Positions 1-12,651 of a stretch of DNA of 64,000 bases are shown here, piece by piece. The notes below the pieces were generated by a model. That model ran no database searches. It was not told the origin of the DNA and saw only the letters and a program-made list of their open reading frames with translations. This DNA is from Haliclystus octoradiatus (taxonomy: Eukaryota; Cnidaria; Staurozoa; Stauromedusae; Haliclystidae), in assembly GCA_916610825.1 (NCBI GenBank), contig OU744451.1, positions 16,515,307-16,579,306 on the forward strand. Direction: 5' to 3'. A program made the position numbers and the translations under genes. Every line of letters starts with the position of its first letter. Position 1 is the stretch's first letter.

Positions 1-59
1 GAAGAAAATGTTGAAATGCCTCTAGGATTCTAGAAGGCTGAACCTTTTGTCGGACCCTG
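1..59 (+). repeat. Family E element, 3' end only
   Basis: The window opens inside a copy of a dispersed repeat that ends TTGTCGGACCCTG. Near-identical ends occur at 26989 and 36578. It lies in an NSUN2 intron. The CCCTG terminus fits a hAT-type terminal inverted repeat. The other end is outside the window. Confidence 0.6.
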
Positions 60-442
60 GTCATACATTTAAAATATGTTGTTGCATTTTCAATTATTTG
101 AGCTTCTCTACTAAACAGACACTTGCAATATTTGTGTTTGATTATGTAGGCTAAATATGATTGTTCAACAAAAAGCCACTCATATGAAACAGGTTCATAA
201 AGTTCATGAACAACTGATCAAAAGTTCTGTTAATTGAGCTCTGGTCAAATGACTTTTTTGTTGTTGGCCTGTATCGACGTGTGTTGAAGAGAAAAAGTAA
301 GTGAGAGGTGGCCAAATTATTTTCTCCGATTTACGCCAACGAAATTCAAGGGTGGACAAATGACTTTATTAGTTTTGCCAATATTATGAATAATCATTAA
401 TTAGAATCACTATTTGAAATGTTGGTGTGTTTTTGTTTCAAG

Positions 443-3400
443 GTGCAATACGACTTCTTGATATGTCAACTGAATTACCTGGTTTGAAACGAAGACCTGG
501 TATTACAACTTGGAAGGTAGGAAAGTATTTACAAACGTTTGTATGTGAAGCTTCTGCTTTACCAATCAGTCATGTACTCTAGAGGGCCACTATAGAGAGG
601 TGACTGCTTTGTAATGGTGACCGTTGTGTATCATGTTTGATTGTAGCCCATTGTGCAATTAAGTCAAATTCATTATGTCAAGTAAGTCAAATTAAAATCA
701 ATATCATTCGAACTTAATTATAAAGAACTTGTAGAGAATAGAATAAGGTAAAGTGGTAAAAGTAAAGTTTTCGTAAAGTAAAGTAAAGAATGTGTAGTAA
801 ATCCCGAGAAACTTATGTTATCAGTGTACCATTGGTTTAGCCTGGTTTAGACATAAGACTTAGGCAAGTCTACCTAGGCTGACCTAGGCTGCATAGAATT
901 TCTTCTGTGTGCCATCTTCTTTTTCTTCTTATGTTTTGTTTGTCTGATTTTTAGGTGCAGAAGCAAGATGGTACTGAAATCAAAACATTTGAAGATGTCG
1001 ATGTTGGTCCTGAGAAAGGATTTAAAACAACAATGTTCCCACCCTCTCCTGAGGTCTTGAAAGATATTAACTTAGAACGATGGTATGTCATTATATAGCT
1101 TCGAAACGCGATATGCTATTTCAATAGCAAAATCATGTTTTAGTTTACTGTAATAACTTAGCCTTTTGTACATCATGTCACCATTCACTCTGACATTTAA
1201 ATTCTACTCATAACCAATCAACAAAGGCTAGTAATATGCAATCTTAAGAGTATAACCTGGTAGCTTTATCTTGGCTGGTAAATAAAGATCAACTCATTTA
1301 GAAAAGGACAGCATTTTAATGTAAGAACATTTTGTTGATAAGATTTCATACATTTTTTGTCTCAGGCTGCTAAATATATTAATGATCAAGGTTAATATAA
1401 ATTTAGAAATAATGTGAGTGATCACTATCTTTTCACGCAACAGTCATCTAACACCTTTTTCAGCCTAACAATAGGGAAAAATTTGAATTGATTGAGATTA
1501 AATCCCAGTGAAATATGTGACTACCAATTCTTGAAATACATATTTTCCATAAAGGGTAACTTTAATAGAATCCACTTTCTAAAGTGTTTGATTTTATAGA
1601 TGGATGTTTGGGATACTGTAATTGTGATAGGGTAGAGGCTATAACATCTTCGAAATGTAGTGATTAGTTTGATGAAGTGTAGCTTTCCTAATTTCCCAAT
1701 TTGGGTTTGCGCATGAGTGAGAATGACTATCGAACCAGCAAATCACATGTAGATTACACCCGTTTTTCTTAAGTGGTCTATTGTCTTCTGTTTATAAAAT
1801 AGATGACACAACCTTGCTAGCGCATCATGGGTTAATGGGCATAATGGGCGTTGTGGAGCTAGGCTAGGTTATTTGACTCCTATGCTATCCTAACTTAATC
1901 TATTAAAATTGCATTTGTTTTTGTTTACAGCATGCGTGTTTATCCTCATGACCAAGATACTGGTGCTTTCTTCATTGCTGTGATCGAAAAGACGGATAAA
2001 CTGCCTTGGCAATCAGCCAAAATATTCGATCCAATTCCTGCATTCAAATATTTACCTTGGGAAGATGTTCCTGATAAAGTATGTTACCAATATTTATTAT
2101 CTCTTATTTCAATGCTATGAATATTTTGTAGTCAGAAAATGGGAACATTTGTGAAAAGCTTCATGAAATTTTAAGAATTTCGTGAAATAATTATTTTCAG
2201 TCAACTCCATGGTTCATGGCTTATTTACAGAATTTTCAAAGTTTGAATTCATCGTGGTCACCCCTGTGAAAACAGTTCAGGAGTTCATGAACAGTTCATG
2301 AACAGTTGAGGAAAATTGGAGCCATTTAACGTTCATGAACTGTTCATGAACTCCTGAGCTGTTTTTCGCAGGGGCATGGATTAAGAGTTTTTCTTTTTTT
2401 GTTGTTGTGACCAAACTACTATTTTATTTGCATGCAGAATAAATGCTGATTTATCCCCGTCTCTGTATTTAATAAAAACAGCATAATCGTATATAACCTT
2501 GAAAATTATTGAAACTACCATTTAGCCTACCCTTACTGCAGTTCGATAATTGTGAGATGTTTTTGGCATCCGTTTGATGAGGAGATTTTGAACTTTGTTT
2601 ATCCTAGAGTTTCCAAATATAAAAACCAACTAATCAGATTGCAAGTAGCTGATTTCATATTTTATATCAACATTTGCCAGTAATTGATTCCCATGAAAAC
2701 AGCACTAACTTTAAAAAAATATTTTGTAGATAAACATTGACAATGTGAAGACAAATCTAAAAAGTTTGAGTAAACATTTACAACAAAGGCATGATACAAC
2801 AGAGTTCGGTTAACTGAATTAACAGAATTCTTCAAATTAAACTCTATCAAGAAAACTTTCATAAGTTCCCTAACATTCATGAACTTCACATACGGTTGTG
2901 ATGTAGTTTGGTAAGATCTATATCAACGAGGTTGGATAAAGATGATAGAACATGTCTGTATTCTATTTTCAAATCATCCTCTCTGAAAGTCAGCTATCTA
3001 AATAGGTAATATTTTCTGCATTGTAGAAAAAGCCAATTTGTTTACGAAGTTATAATCAACCCAAAGATACTGAAATGACTAAAGAAGAAAATATCAATGA
3101 AAATAATACATCATCTGCTGATGTAGAAACAAATCAGCAGAAAGAGACAAGTAATGAAGGAACGGCTGCTATTGAACTATCAGAAGCAAGTGCTAGTGGA
3201 TTTCAAAAACAAGACAATCCATTAGCAAATGAGTAAGTTAAACCTTCAGGGCACAATGTAACTTGCTCATATGCTGTCAAATACTCTAATTAAGATTTAA
3301 CATATTAGGATAACTAGCACAGATGCTGGGACTTTTCTTAAAAAACTGCAGCAATGCATGTGTTTGAAGTGGATTTGAGGAGGCATGAGACTATAGTGAG

Positions 3401-6400
3401 ACGTCTCATCCCCTGCGAAAAACATTTCAGGAGTTGATGGACAGTTCATGAACAGTTCATTACCCTTAAATAGCCCCAATTTTCATGAACTGTTCATGAA
3501 CCTTAACGGACAGTTCATAAGTAGTTCATTAACAGTTCATGAACAATTCATAACATTTGACATCCATTTAACGTCGGTGAACATGAACTGTTTTTAGCAT
3601 GGGAAACTGATCCTCTTCAATGATATTTATTGCTAGAATCATTTTGCATTGCCTGGTCTATGTTTAGGAATTTAAATAATGTCACAAATAAAAGTTTCCT
3701 ATTTTTTATTTTATTTTTATGTATTCATTGCGCGTTTTTAGGAGCAAGGAACCACCTAAGAAACGCAGTAGGACAACTTTCAAAGAAGAGCCATTTGTTT
3801 TTATTAATGATGAAGATCTTCAACTAAAAAGAATCATGTAGGTTTATTTTGATACTTGGTAAATGATGTTAATTAACAGTTCACCTCAGTTCACCAATCT
3901 TTTATGAACAATTTATGAAAAATTCATGAACATTGGCTTATAGAAATGTTCATAAACAATAGAAAGCATTTTTTAAGACCTGAAACTTGTGGAAATGGGC
4001 TTGTTTAAAGTGTATTTAATGGAGAAATTGCATTAATGTTTCACACAAATGATTGTCTTGGCAATCAATCACAACCATTGTCTTCTTTTCTAAAATATTT
4101 CTCATAGAAGTGATGATCTTAATGGTGTTATTATCTGTTGTATCTATTATCCATTTTTTTCAGTGATGATTATGAGTTTTCTTCATCATTTCCTTCAAAC
4201 CAATTGTTGATTCGATCTTTGGATGGTACAAAACGGAATATCTATTTTGTTTCTAAATGTGTTCGCGATGTTCTTTATTGTAATAAAGAAAAACTGAAGG
4301 TATTTTCAAAGCTACAAGTCACTGAACTTTTTTTGTTGCCCATTATTTTATATGTATAGCCTTGACATATTGTTTGCTTGTATTACAATGTATGACTTTT
4401 TTGATTGCAATTTTTGGAAAAACGTTACATTTTGTTTTCCCATAAAGCGACTGTAGAATGACCACTATGGGCAGGTGGCCGCTGTATAGAGGTGACCGTT
4501 ATAACAGGTTTGACTGTAATCAATTTTTAATAGGTCTGCCAGTTACCTTTTTAAAATATGTTTTGATTGTACTCTTTAGGTTATCAATACTGGTGTTAAA
4601 GTCATAACACGTTATGGAAATTCAACTGCTAAGTTGTATGATTGTGAATTTCGCTTAGCGCAAGAGGTAAGATTCGATGTACATTACAGCGCCTGCTACC
4701 GTACTGTATATACTGTATAGTTTCTGATGAATTTTTGTAGTCTAGTTGAAATAATATGATTACCCTCTTGTGTGAAACATGAGGTAGCGTAATTCTAGCA
4801 TGTTTCATTTTCGACTCTCATTCTACAAATTCGCTGATTAATTTCATTGAGCACTATACCAAGAACTGGTGTAGAACAATCCCACTATTATTATTATTAG
4901 ATTTGCTACTAGCCCTGCGTGTAGCTTGCTAATCGTATGTAATGAAAATTCAGCGGTGTCATATTAATTTTTTCGTGTCACTCTTTCTTTGTACGTCATT
5001 GAAAACTCATATAGATTCCCGCATAAAATGACGTCATCACGTCGCTGAAGATAAACCAAGTCTATGCTCGATGTTGCGGTGTCATTGGAATTTTTTATGT
5101 CACAAAAATGTGAAAAATATGCTGATGCATGCATAAAATACTTCATCACTTCGCTGAATTTGATGTTTGGTAAATTTGGATAATTGCACATCACAATGGC
5201 TGTTAATTAACTGTTTGATCACGTCGTAAACCCCTTGTCCAATATGTGGCTGACAGTTATATAGTAACACAAATGTATAATGTATATACAGTCACATTGC
5301 ATATCTAGAAAGTGCTATCTACAATCATGATCTCATTCCAAAAACAAATTATAATCCTTGTTTATAAATTATAGTTTACTACTTATAGTTTATAAACAAG
5401 GATGTAAAGCTTATAAACTATGTTCAAACCTGTAGAGGTAAATCTTCATTAAAGGGTTACTGCCGGCAGCCGTTCAGTAACCCTTTTGTGAAATAAAACA
5501 TATTTTTACTATTTTTAAACGAATTTAGCATAAAAAATTGGACTGATTAGATTAATTTTCTCCTATAAATCTTTATATCTTTGTCATATTTTGCTTTTCT
5601 TCGAATCACAGATCCAGAGTTATACTTTCGAACCACTTTCGAGTCTTCTGAACGCTATCGATTTTGATTGTCACTTTTCTGATTTCTGCTGTTTGTAAGC
5701 TTTTGCCGGTTTTGTTGGGCTTTTTTGTATCTATCATCAACAATGCTCACATAATTCAAATTTTTGTTTACAAGTATTTAGAAATTTTGGTTGTTTTTGG
5801 TTGTCTCGTGAGTCGTGATCTCCAAATTGTTTTGGCTTGCGTGATCCAAACACGGGAGTTAGACAATCAAATCACAAGAACAGAATTCGAAAATCTATCG
5901 AATTTTGCAAAAAGTTCTTCAAAAACGTTATTTGTTACTGAAAATAATCAAACATGTTTATATTTTCTTGGACGTGATTAAACTTTATAAATATTATACC
6001 AAATACACAAATATTTCTATGAGATTTTATCAAATATGTAACTATCATTTCCCTATACTTGCAGCATTATTACAATTTGTAACAACTAGTATTATTATTA
6101 GTTTCTGGTTTCCCTGTTCATTTATGTTATTATTTCCATTGTTGATAGGGTCTTGATGTTATGCAACGTTTTCTTGGTAACAAACGATGTATAGATGTAC
6201 TACGGTTTGACGTTGAGTTGCTCTTAAAAGAAACTGAACCATTCATGTCCACTTTATCAGAATCGACTCAGAAAGCTCTTGATAATTGCCGTAAGTATGA
6301 AAATGAGAACTTAATATTTGGGATTAATCATCATCAAAGTCGCCTACCAATGTTTAAGACAACTGTCTCCGTCTCCCCTTTTTTCACTATATGAATTTCC

Positions 6401-9400
6401 ATAATTAAAAATAGTTGTTGACCTCAATTGCTGTATATGAATGCTCCCTTGTGGTTTCCTAGTGTCAATTTTCTGTTGATGAATTTGTGTATGGAACGCG
6501 GGGGGACTTCCAAATATCGGCCACATGGGGACGTGCCATTTTTAAAGGATGCCTTTTCCACATTATTAGGAAATTTTACGGTGTCAATTCTGACAATCAA
6601 GTTGTTCTGTTTGAGGGTAATACCTGAATTTTTTACTTTTAGCATCTGGATCTCTTGTTTTTAAATATTCCTTTCAGTCAAGGTAAGAGTATTTTAATGA
6701 GACTATAAATATCTAATGTTAGCAACATTACTATTAACTTGTCTCTGTTCTATAGAGCTTTCAGTAAAAATTTAATTTTTGGAATGTATAGTTTCCATCA
6801 ACTTTTTCCAACTTTTGTTTTGCTACCTTGAAAGTCAAGTAAATAACAAGAATTATGGACAAATGTGAAGGCTTTTGATCCTGGGCTGATTTGTGTGTAT
6901 ATTTTCCATAAAAATTGTATCAAAGCTCATGACTAATACAGTGTATAATAATAATAATAAAAATTATTTCAAAACAAGCGAAAGAGACCTTAAACTGAAT
7001 CGAATATTCTCAAAACACGATTTCGCGCAAGAATCAGATATTTCATGGTGTCAAGAAAGTTGCATTAATTGCAAAAAAGTTGTATCCCTAAAAAAACAAA
7101 CTTTCAGACCTTCTTTCATACCTGAATGTTGAAAATGACGAAAAATGTTCATTAGAACGTGATCTATTTAATTGATCGCCAGGGAAATTTCGGAATAATA
7201 ATTTAGCCTTTTTTCATTTCAAACTGGTAAACAAGGCTGTGGCATATAATTTTTGCAAACGATTTTCTCCCCCGGTAGAACATCAGTCAATTGAAAGCCT
7301 AGGTTTGCAGTACCGCGGTATACATATTATGTCAATGTGAACTAACGGGTTTCATACTAATTCAATCACATAGAAATAACGTTCGATGTGTTCCTGAATT
7401 CTAAATGACACGCTTCCAAATTAAATTAAAGCACGGGCAAACAAACTTTGAAAATGACTGACCGATAAGAGAAATTATTTGAAGAATATACATTTGATTG
7501 TGTAACAAAGAAGAAGGATGAATTCTTGCTTCTTCGTATACGATCTTGATACAGTTTCCATGTACTTTTTTGCGTTTGCCCGTACTGACTTCATTGTATT
7601 TTTGGAAAATATCAAAATCCGTTTTACCTGCCTTAACTCGTTTTAACAATTTTCTAACTCTCCTTTTGATGCCTTTTAAAAAGTAAAGAATACAAAGCGA
7701 CAAGTACGCTTGCGACGATTGCGACGCTTCGAGTTATGATTATTCATTTTCTGATGAAGGAGAATAAATATGGAGTTTATATGGTTAACAAAGTATAAAA
7801 ATTGATCTATTTTACATAACCTGTGTGTGTAATTTAAACAATAAATTTTTTACGTAATTTTGCTTCTGAAATCCAGAATTACAGTAGTCATTGTTTTTAT
7901 TCATTTTTGTACAAATCATGTAAAAAGAAATGATGTAGATACATCTGCTCTGACTAATCTAAATGTATGATAAATCCACCGTTTATCTGTTTATCTTAAT
8001 ATTATAGTACATCGATTGATGGAGAATTGTCTGATTTATGGTTATGTGGTCATAAAGGCAAATCATCTGTGAGAGCAATGACTGCAAAATGTGATCGTTT
8101 ACATTTCATGCATATTCTTGGAATTGATTACGATGCAAGTAAGTCATCAATGGTCACTGTAGAACAACATTACAAAATATTTCATTGAAATCACCTAATG
8201 TCAATCATCATCATCAATTTATTTATTTTACCTCAAATTCTGCATTCACAAAAAATTCAGAAAAGGAAAAAAAGTGTGAAGTTGCGAAAGGCATGTTTTA
8301 CAGAATGTCGAGCAATGTATTTGTAATTTAGTTATGACCTAGTGTGAGGCTATGATATATAAATATATATGCTTTGCCATAAGATGACTGTACTATAATG
8401 AACAAAGAGTGATGTAATCATTTTAATAATCATGTAACATAACCTTTGTCTGGAACATCAATTATCTCTCAAGTTCAAATTCAGAGAAATTCAAAAAGTA
8501 ACAACTTGGGACTTGATATATTCAAATATAACTCTTATTTTATTTTTAATATTGCACATATGCTTGAAAAACAATTATGTTGAAATCTTCGCATCATATT
8601 TTGAAATGATATTCGTAAGAATTTCATTCCAATTGTATTTAATGAAAAATCAGTGACCCATTAAATTAGAAAACAAATCATTGTTGTAGTGAAATTGATG
8701 AGAGATAATTGATGTTCCAGACAAAGGTTATGTTACATGATTATCGTGACTCGAGTTTTTTTCAAGTGATTATTAATGATGTATACCGAATAGTTTCCCA
8801 TATATCTCAAATACTGATTGGCTGAGCAGAGAATCATGCGGAACTGTCATTGATTTATTGTGATACAATACAATTCAATGAAAGTGTGATTAATTCTTGC
8901 GAAGAACTCTCAAGGGTGATTAAAGCATTTATATTGATCATTCCCAAATGCCTGCTTTGAGAAATACTATTAATTCATTCATTGTGAAATAGTATTAATT
9001 TTGACTTTTTGAAATTGAAAAACATCGAAAAAGAAAATATTTATATCGGGTCCCGATGTAAACATTACATATCGATATTTCGAAAATGATCATGTATTGG
9101 CCATATCGAGACCGATATATCGAAAATCCGATACATCGAACAGCACTAGCCATGATGTCTCACAGTTCTCACTGTGATTATGTATATCTCAACAAACCCA
9201 TTGGGTAGATGTATTTTATCTACAGTATTGAATATTGCAAAATCACACTTTCGGTCCACAGTTGTCATACTAGTTTATCAGAATCAATTTCTCTATTTCA
9301 TTAAAGGTTTATACTCTAAAGCCAAATCAACAAAGACGGAAACAACCGAAACGTCTGTTGAATCTGTAGTAACATCAACGACTTCAAACGACGACAATGA

Positions 9401-9527
9401 CTCAACACCTAAATTAGGATTATCAGAAACAGTAACAGAAGAAAAACAAAGTGATGACGTAAACGATGACGATTGCTCAACTGCTAAACCAAAAGTAGAA
9501 GAAACTGCAATTAGTAATTTAGAATAA
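443..9527 (+). CDS. NSUN2: NSUN2-type tRNA (cytosine-5) methyltransferase, C-terminal 468 codons (5' end outside window)
   Basis: Transfers methyl from SAM to cytosine C5 in tRNA (nucleus/nucleolus). Eleven exons join in phase: 443-516, 955-1082, 1931-2078, 3027-3232, 3742-3837, 4164-4299, 4580-4666, 6149-6290, 6643-6682, 8008-8138, 9307-9527. All have AG acceptors and GT donors. The peptide follows vertebrate NSUN2 in order: MSTELPGLKRRPGITTWK, TTMFPPSPEVLKDINLERC, MRVYPHDQDTGAFFIAV, KEEPFVFINDED, VINTGVKVITRYG, FRLAQE, then LWLCGHKGKSSVRAM and RLHFMHILGIDYD. The motif-IV catalytic cysteine lies just upstream, outside the window. Exon 3027-3232 is a poorly conserved acidic linker. The last exon encodes an acidic Ser/Thr-rich tail unlike the vertebrate end. 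Family assignment is by recognition; vertebrate NSUN2 is about 767 aa, so roughly 300 residues are missing upstream. Confidence 0.93.
2261..2374. mobile_element. Family B short inverted-repeat element, complete
   Basis: 114 bp, starting CCCCTGTGAAAACAGTTCA and ending CTGTTTTTCGCAGGGG. The ends are inverted copies of each other. The interior is repeats of the palindrome GTTCATGAAC. It lies in an NSUN2 intron. No coding capacity, so non-autonomous. Confidence 0.75.
3410..3603. mobile_element. Family B short inverted-repeat element
   Basis: Starts CCCCTGCGAAAAACATTTC and ends GAACTGTTTTTAGCATGGG. The interior has many TTCATGAAC units. The right end is diverged. It lies in the NSUN2 intron between exons 3027-3232 and 3742-3837. 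Confidence 0.7.
3872..3962. repeat. Family B fragment, diverged
   Basis: TTCATGAAC-type units without recognisable ends. It looks like an old remnant of family B. Confidence 0.4.
4449..4517. repeat. Family C element, one end
   Basis: Carries the family words GACCACTAT, GGCAGGTGGCCGCTGTATAG and ATAACAGGTTTGACTG followed by TA. The opposite half is missing. It is in the NSUN2 intron upstream of exon 4580-4666. Confidence 0.6.
4667..6148. other. NSUN2 intron, no gene seen
   Basis: AT-rich intron. Apart from the 5354 hairpin I find no conserved coding or RNA signal. Reading frames at 5664-6156 lack family resemblance and splice context. Confidence 0.6.
5354..5403. repeat. Perfect 15-bp inverted repeat (hairpin)
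   Basis: ATCCTTGTTTATAAA at 5354-5368 is exactly complementary to 5389-5403, with a 20-bp AT-rich loop. It is intronic in NSUN2. It may be a remnant of a small inverted-repeat element. Confidence 0.6.
6643..6682 (+). CDS. NSUN2: NSUN2 40-nt small exon
   Basis: This short exon lies between TTTTAG and GTAAGA. It encodes about 13 residues (SGSLVFKYSFQS) that match the vertebrate NSUN2 stretch GSIVLKYEPDS. It is needed on phase grounds: the preceding exon ends in phase 1 and the next requires phase 2. It is too short to appear as an ORF and is easily missed. Confidence 0.8.
8426..8744. mobile_element. Foldback element with perfect 45-bp terminal inverted repeats
   Basis: The 45 bp at 8426-8470 are exactly the reverse complement of 8700-8744. 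They enclose 229 bp of AT-rich, non-coding sequence. Perfect arms argue for recent activity or gene conversion. It is in the NSUN2 intron before the last exon. No other copy is in the window. Confidence 0.8.
9035..9150. repeat. ATCGATAT-rich repeat scrap
   Basis: Several variants of TATCGATAT and TTTCGAAAAT are packed together, ending CGAACAGCACTAG. It resembles one end of a dispersed inverted-repeat element. The partner end was not found. Confidence 0.3.
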
Positions 9528-9590
9528 TTATATGACTTTTGATGACTACAATTCAATGTAAATGTTCCATCTTTGATCAAGTTTGTATTG

Positions 9591-9596
9591 AATAAA
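9591..9596 (+). terminator. Candidate NSUN2 poly(A) signal
   Basis: AATAAA lies 64 bp after the NSUN2 stop codon. A second AATAAA-like site follows near 9655. The exact cleavage site cannot be read from the sequence. Confidence 0.5.
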
Positions 9597-10140
9597 AAGT
9601 ATTTCATTAACTTGAGACTTACAATATTATCCTGCGATATGACTGTGGCCTGCATAATAAAATCATAATTCAGTCATGGAAAAGAATCTTAATACAATAT
9701 GTCATTAAATTTGGTTTACATAGGCGTACTCGCATTTTTCGAAGTCTAAGTTTGAATTGATTTTTTGGAGAAATTAAAACATTAATAAAGTTGTTTCATT
9801 TCAAGCATACAAGACATTGATAATGTGAGTAACATTACATAAGCAAATTTGAATAATATAATGAATACATTCTTCAAGATAGTTAATTCCAGTAATTCTA
9901 TGTATGCAACCTCATTTCTTCCTAATTATTCTATGCAAAAGAAAACTATAAATGAGATCATTTATTTCCATTTTTTATTTTTCGGAAAGTTGCTGACCAA
10001 ATCTCTTCAATCTTCATATATAGAGTGTTCTACCATGATCGTAATTCATTTTTTATAAGTGATATATAGAAATAGTTATGACATCATCTTCTCAGGGAGT
10101 GTTCTTTCATTTTTCAATGGATTAGAGATTAAACACGATT
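9597..10140. other. Intergenic, AT-rich, nothing recognised
   Basis: Spacer between the end of NSUN2 and the decayed minus-strand gene. No coding, RNA or repeat signal stands out. Confidence 0.6.
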
Positions 10141-10149
10141 TAGCTTTTT

Positions 10150-11213
10150 CGGGATATTTATCAGCCTATGGTACTCATTTCCTTCCATGAGTCAGCATAT
10201 TTCATGATTTGCTCACTCCAGAAAGTTTCCAAATCAATTTTTAGTTGACTCTTGTATTTTATAACGCCATTGAAATGCACTTCTATGTTTCTTTCTTCAT
10301 ATTTTTCATAGGATCTTTCAATGGCTTGGGACCCGTAAGAATCGGAACATTAGGGTTACCACATCTGTGTTTAGGAAGAAGATCTGCTCGCATTTGACTA
10401 TATATGATGCTTTGTTGAATCCGGAGATTGGAATGGTTTACATTCTGCTTTCTTGAATGTCATTTGTCGTTTGATAATTGTCTTTGCACTAAATCTTGCC
10501 TTATCATAAAATACCTTACAATAATCACGAAGAAGTGTAACGTATGCTTTGAATTCGGACACGTTATTATCTTTTACCTTAAAATACATTTGCTGTGTCA
10601 CAATTTGAATGAAGATTGAAGCGTATTCCCTAAATAGCACGATTTCCATCTCTAATGGCAAGATGTCTTCATCGGTAAGAGAAATTCGGCTTATTTTCCC
10701 AACTGCGTTTAAGAACAACATCTCCGTGCATGTTGACTGTTCTTGAAGATCTGAACATTTTTTAATGCCCTTTAGAAACTCTTTTAAATACTTCTCCAAT
10801 TCATCAGATTATATTTCATCATAGCTTAAAGAGAACTGCTTCAATTGATCAAACCCATGTTGTATCTGTTTGAGGTACATTTCAATGTCGTCGTTGTTTT
10901 CAACATCAACCATCATCCATTTGAAAGGGAGGATGCTTGTTAAATCTGTTCCAACATTTTCTAATATCTCGTTCATGACCTCTACCGTCTGTTATCCAAT
11001 CCAACGAAGCCTCTGATATAGTCCATTCGAACTCTGTTTCAGTGTAAGCACCTTTATATTCACGAAATCTGTTCCCGTAATGACATTTCGTTTCGTAAAA
11101 AAACATGCAGTATTTGGATCTATATCAGGAATCATGTATGTAGGTTTTTCTTCTGTGCTAGTACGTTGTACTGATAATACAAGCCAGGTAACGCAAATAA
11201 CAAATCGTCTCAT
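10150..11213 (-). pseudogene. Decayed paralogue of the 350-aa secreted protein at 16214-17266
   Basis: Minus-strand coding similarity to the 16.2-17.3 kb gene runs along the whole length, but the frame is split over at least three segments, so it looks broken. Shared features include a hydrophobic N-terminus (MRRFVICVTWLVLSVQ), STCTE.LFLN.VGK, a REY.SIF..I.TQQMYFK block, the FKAY..LLR segment, and a C-terminal part that still matches in DNA (the CATTTCCTTCCATGA region near 10175). Both copies lack introns and lie on the same strand 5 kb apart, so a local duplication is likely. It is decayed enough that purifying selection has probably ended, although a spliced shorter product cannot be excluded from sequence alone. 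Function unknown. Confidence 0.7.
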
Positions 11214-11406
11214 TCTTACGGATTTCTAATAGAACAGGAAAATTGGTTGTTACAGAAATCTACCACCTTATACTTTGAAACCTTTGTTGAAGTAAGCTTT
11301 GACAGTTTGTTTATTTTATAATCACATTGAAAGTGGACGCTGTAAACTTGTAATTGCACACGTCATGGTAATTGTTTGTGGTTTTGAACAGTAGAAAATC
11401 AATAAA

Positions 11407-12184
11407 CTAGCTTGCAGCTTTGTGGTTGGTAGGGTGGTTGGTAGGTAGTAAGCGGGCTCTTTCTTCTGGGGAGTCTGCTACTGCCAATAGCTTCCACTCG
11501 TTGAGCTGTGGCAGCAGCAGCACCATCCCATTATTTCTGTTTCGAGGAAAGGACATGAGACGTAACGGTTGTCTTACTCTTCCAGATGTCGATACCATCA
11601 TCAAGACCAGATTCAGTAAACTATGTGAGAGGAAGGCTGAAGCGGAGAGGTCCATAGCAGATTGAATTTTGTAGATCACCGGAGGCAACAGGAAGCGATG
11701 CTTGTATCCATGATGATTTATCCAGCTGGATGTTTAATATTTGACTCAAAGACGATTGAATGAGTTTATCCCATTCTATCAATAGTGGGTGGTCGTAGCA
11801 AGGCAAGCTCCGTAGCAGATGAAGCATTTTGGGAAGTACCAAACGCGTGTCTGAGAGGAAAGGGTGCTTGCTGAGGCTTGTTGACGTGAGCAAATGGTTT
11901 CTAGCTTTACTATTTTGGTAAGAATTGTTTTTTCAGCCAGCTTTCTATTTGGGCTCAAAAAGAGATAGCTGGTCTTTGTTAACTGTCTGGAAGTCTTCCA
12001 TAGGACCTGTTGGAACGAAACAATAATCGCCAGATACAATTTCATTTTTGAAGCAGTTCAATTCCAGGCGGATAATCTTTCCAGGCTTTGTGATTGTTTC
12101 TACGTCCTTCATGATGATCTCGGATGGGCCTGTCAATATGCAGTCAGGGCCGTCCCTAGCGTGGGGGTATTGGGGGTGTGACAC
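11407..12184 (-). mobile_element. Decayed non-LTR retrotransposon fragment (C-terminal part of reverse transcriptase)
   Basis: On the minus strand, read in more than one frame, are blocks typical of the region after the RT core in a group of invertebrate LINE-like proteins: LLRSLPCYDHPLLIEWD, SSLSQILNIQLDKSSWIQAS, SAMDLSASAFLSHS and EERARLL. The order matches the family pattern (LRSSPC...SWLQASLPV...GGLGIRSA..LA.SAFL). The fragment is several hundred bases, frame-disrupted, and lacks the catalytic YxDD region and endonuclease. Subfamily not assigned. Confidence 0.6.
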
Positions 12185-12651
12185 CCCCAGGCGACTGACT
12201 TGGTCAGTCGGTAAATCTTCCTTGAAATTTCTCCAGTCGGCAAAAGAGGGAAGAAATGGTAAAGGAATATTGTGATGTTAACTTTCTAAGAGTAGAAATA
12301 AGAGAGTTCTTTTAATTCTTGTCCATTTTGTCATGTCCACACAAATCATGAATACTTTTGAGAGACAATCATCTTCAACTTTTGCTGTTTGATCAGGACA
12401 GACGAGAAAAATGTTGGGCCCGTTGGGATCTCTTCAAAACATAGCTCGAAAATGTTTCATCCCTATACGCTCGACGAATATTCCGATGATGGCTTTAGGT
12501 CAATGTACAATTTAAACACGTATGGCATACCTTGGTGAGGCGGATTCAGTTTGACAACAATGTCGTATGGATGCAATTTTTCCATGAAGCAATATGTTGT
12601 GTCGGCTGCTGCCTCTATTCCATTAGGGATGCCGCAGTTGAGGGATATTAA

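Noticed and set aside
5664-6156. 105-aa and 83-aa frames in an NSUN2 intron
   Set aside because: Hydrophobic, no family resemblance, no splice context. Chance frames in AT-rich intron.
6428-6664. Overlapping frames around a GC-richer patch (GGAACGCGGGGGGAC)
   Set aside because: Frames exist on both strands, but none resembles a protein family and the patch lies within an NSUN2 intron. Its end overlaps the real 40-nt exon.
7401-7703. 100-aa minus-strand basic frame
   Set aside because: No signal, motif or homologue recognised; within an NSUN2 intron.
9293-9655. 120-aa minus-strand frame
   Set aside because: Antisense shadow of the last NSUN2 exon.
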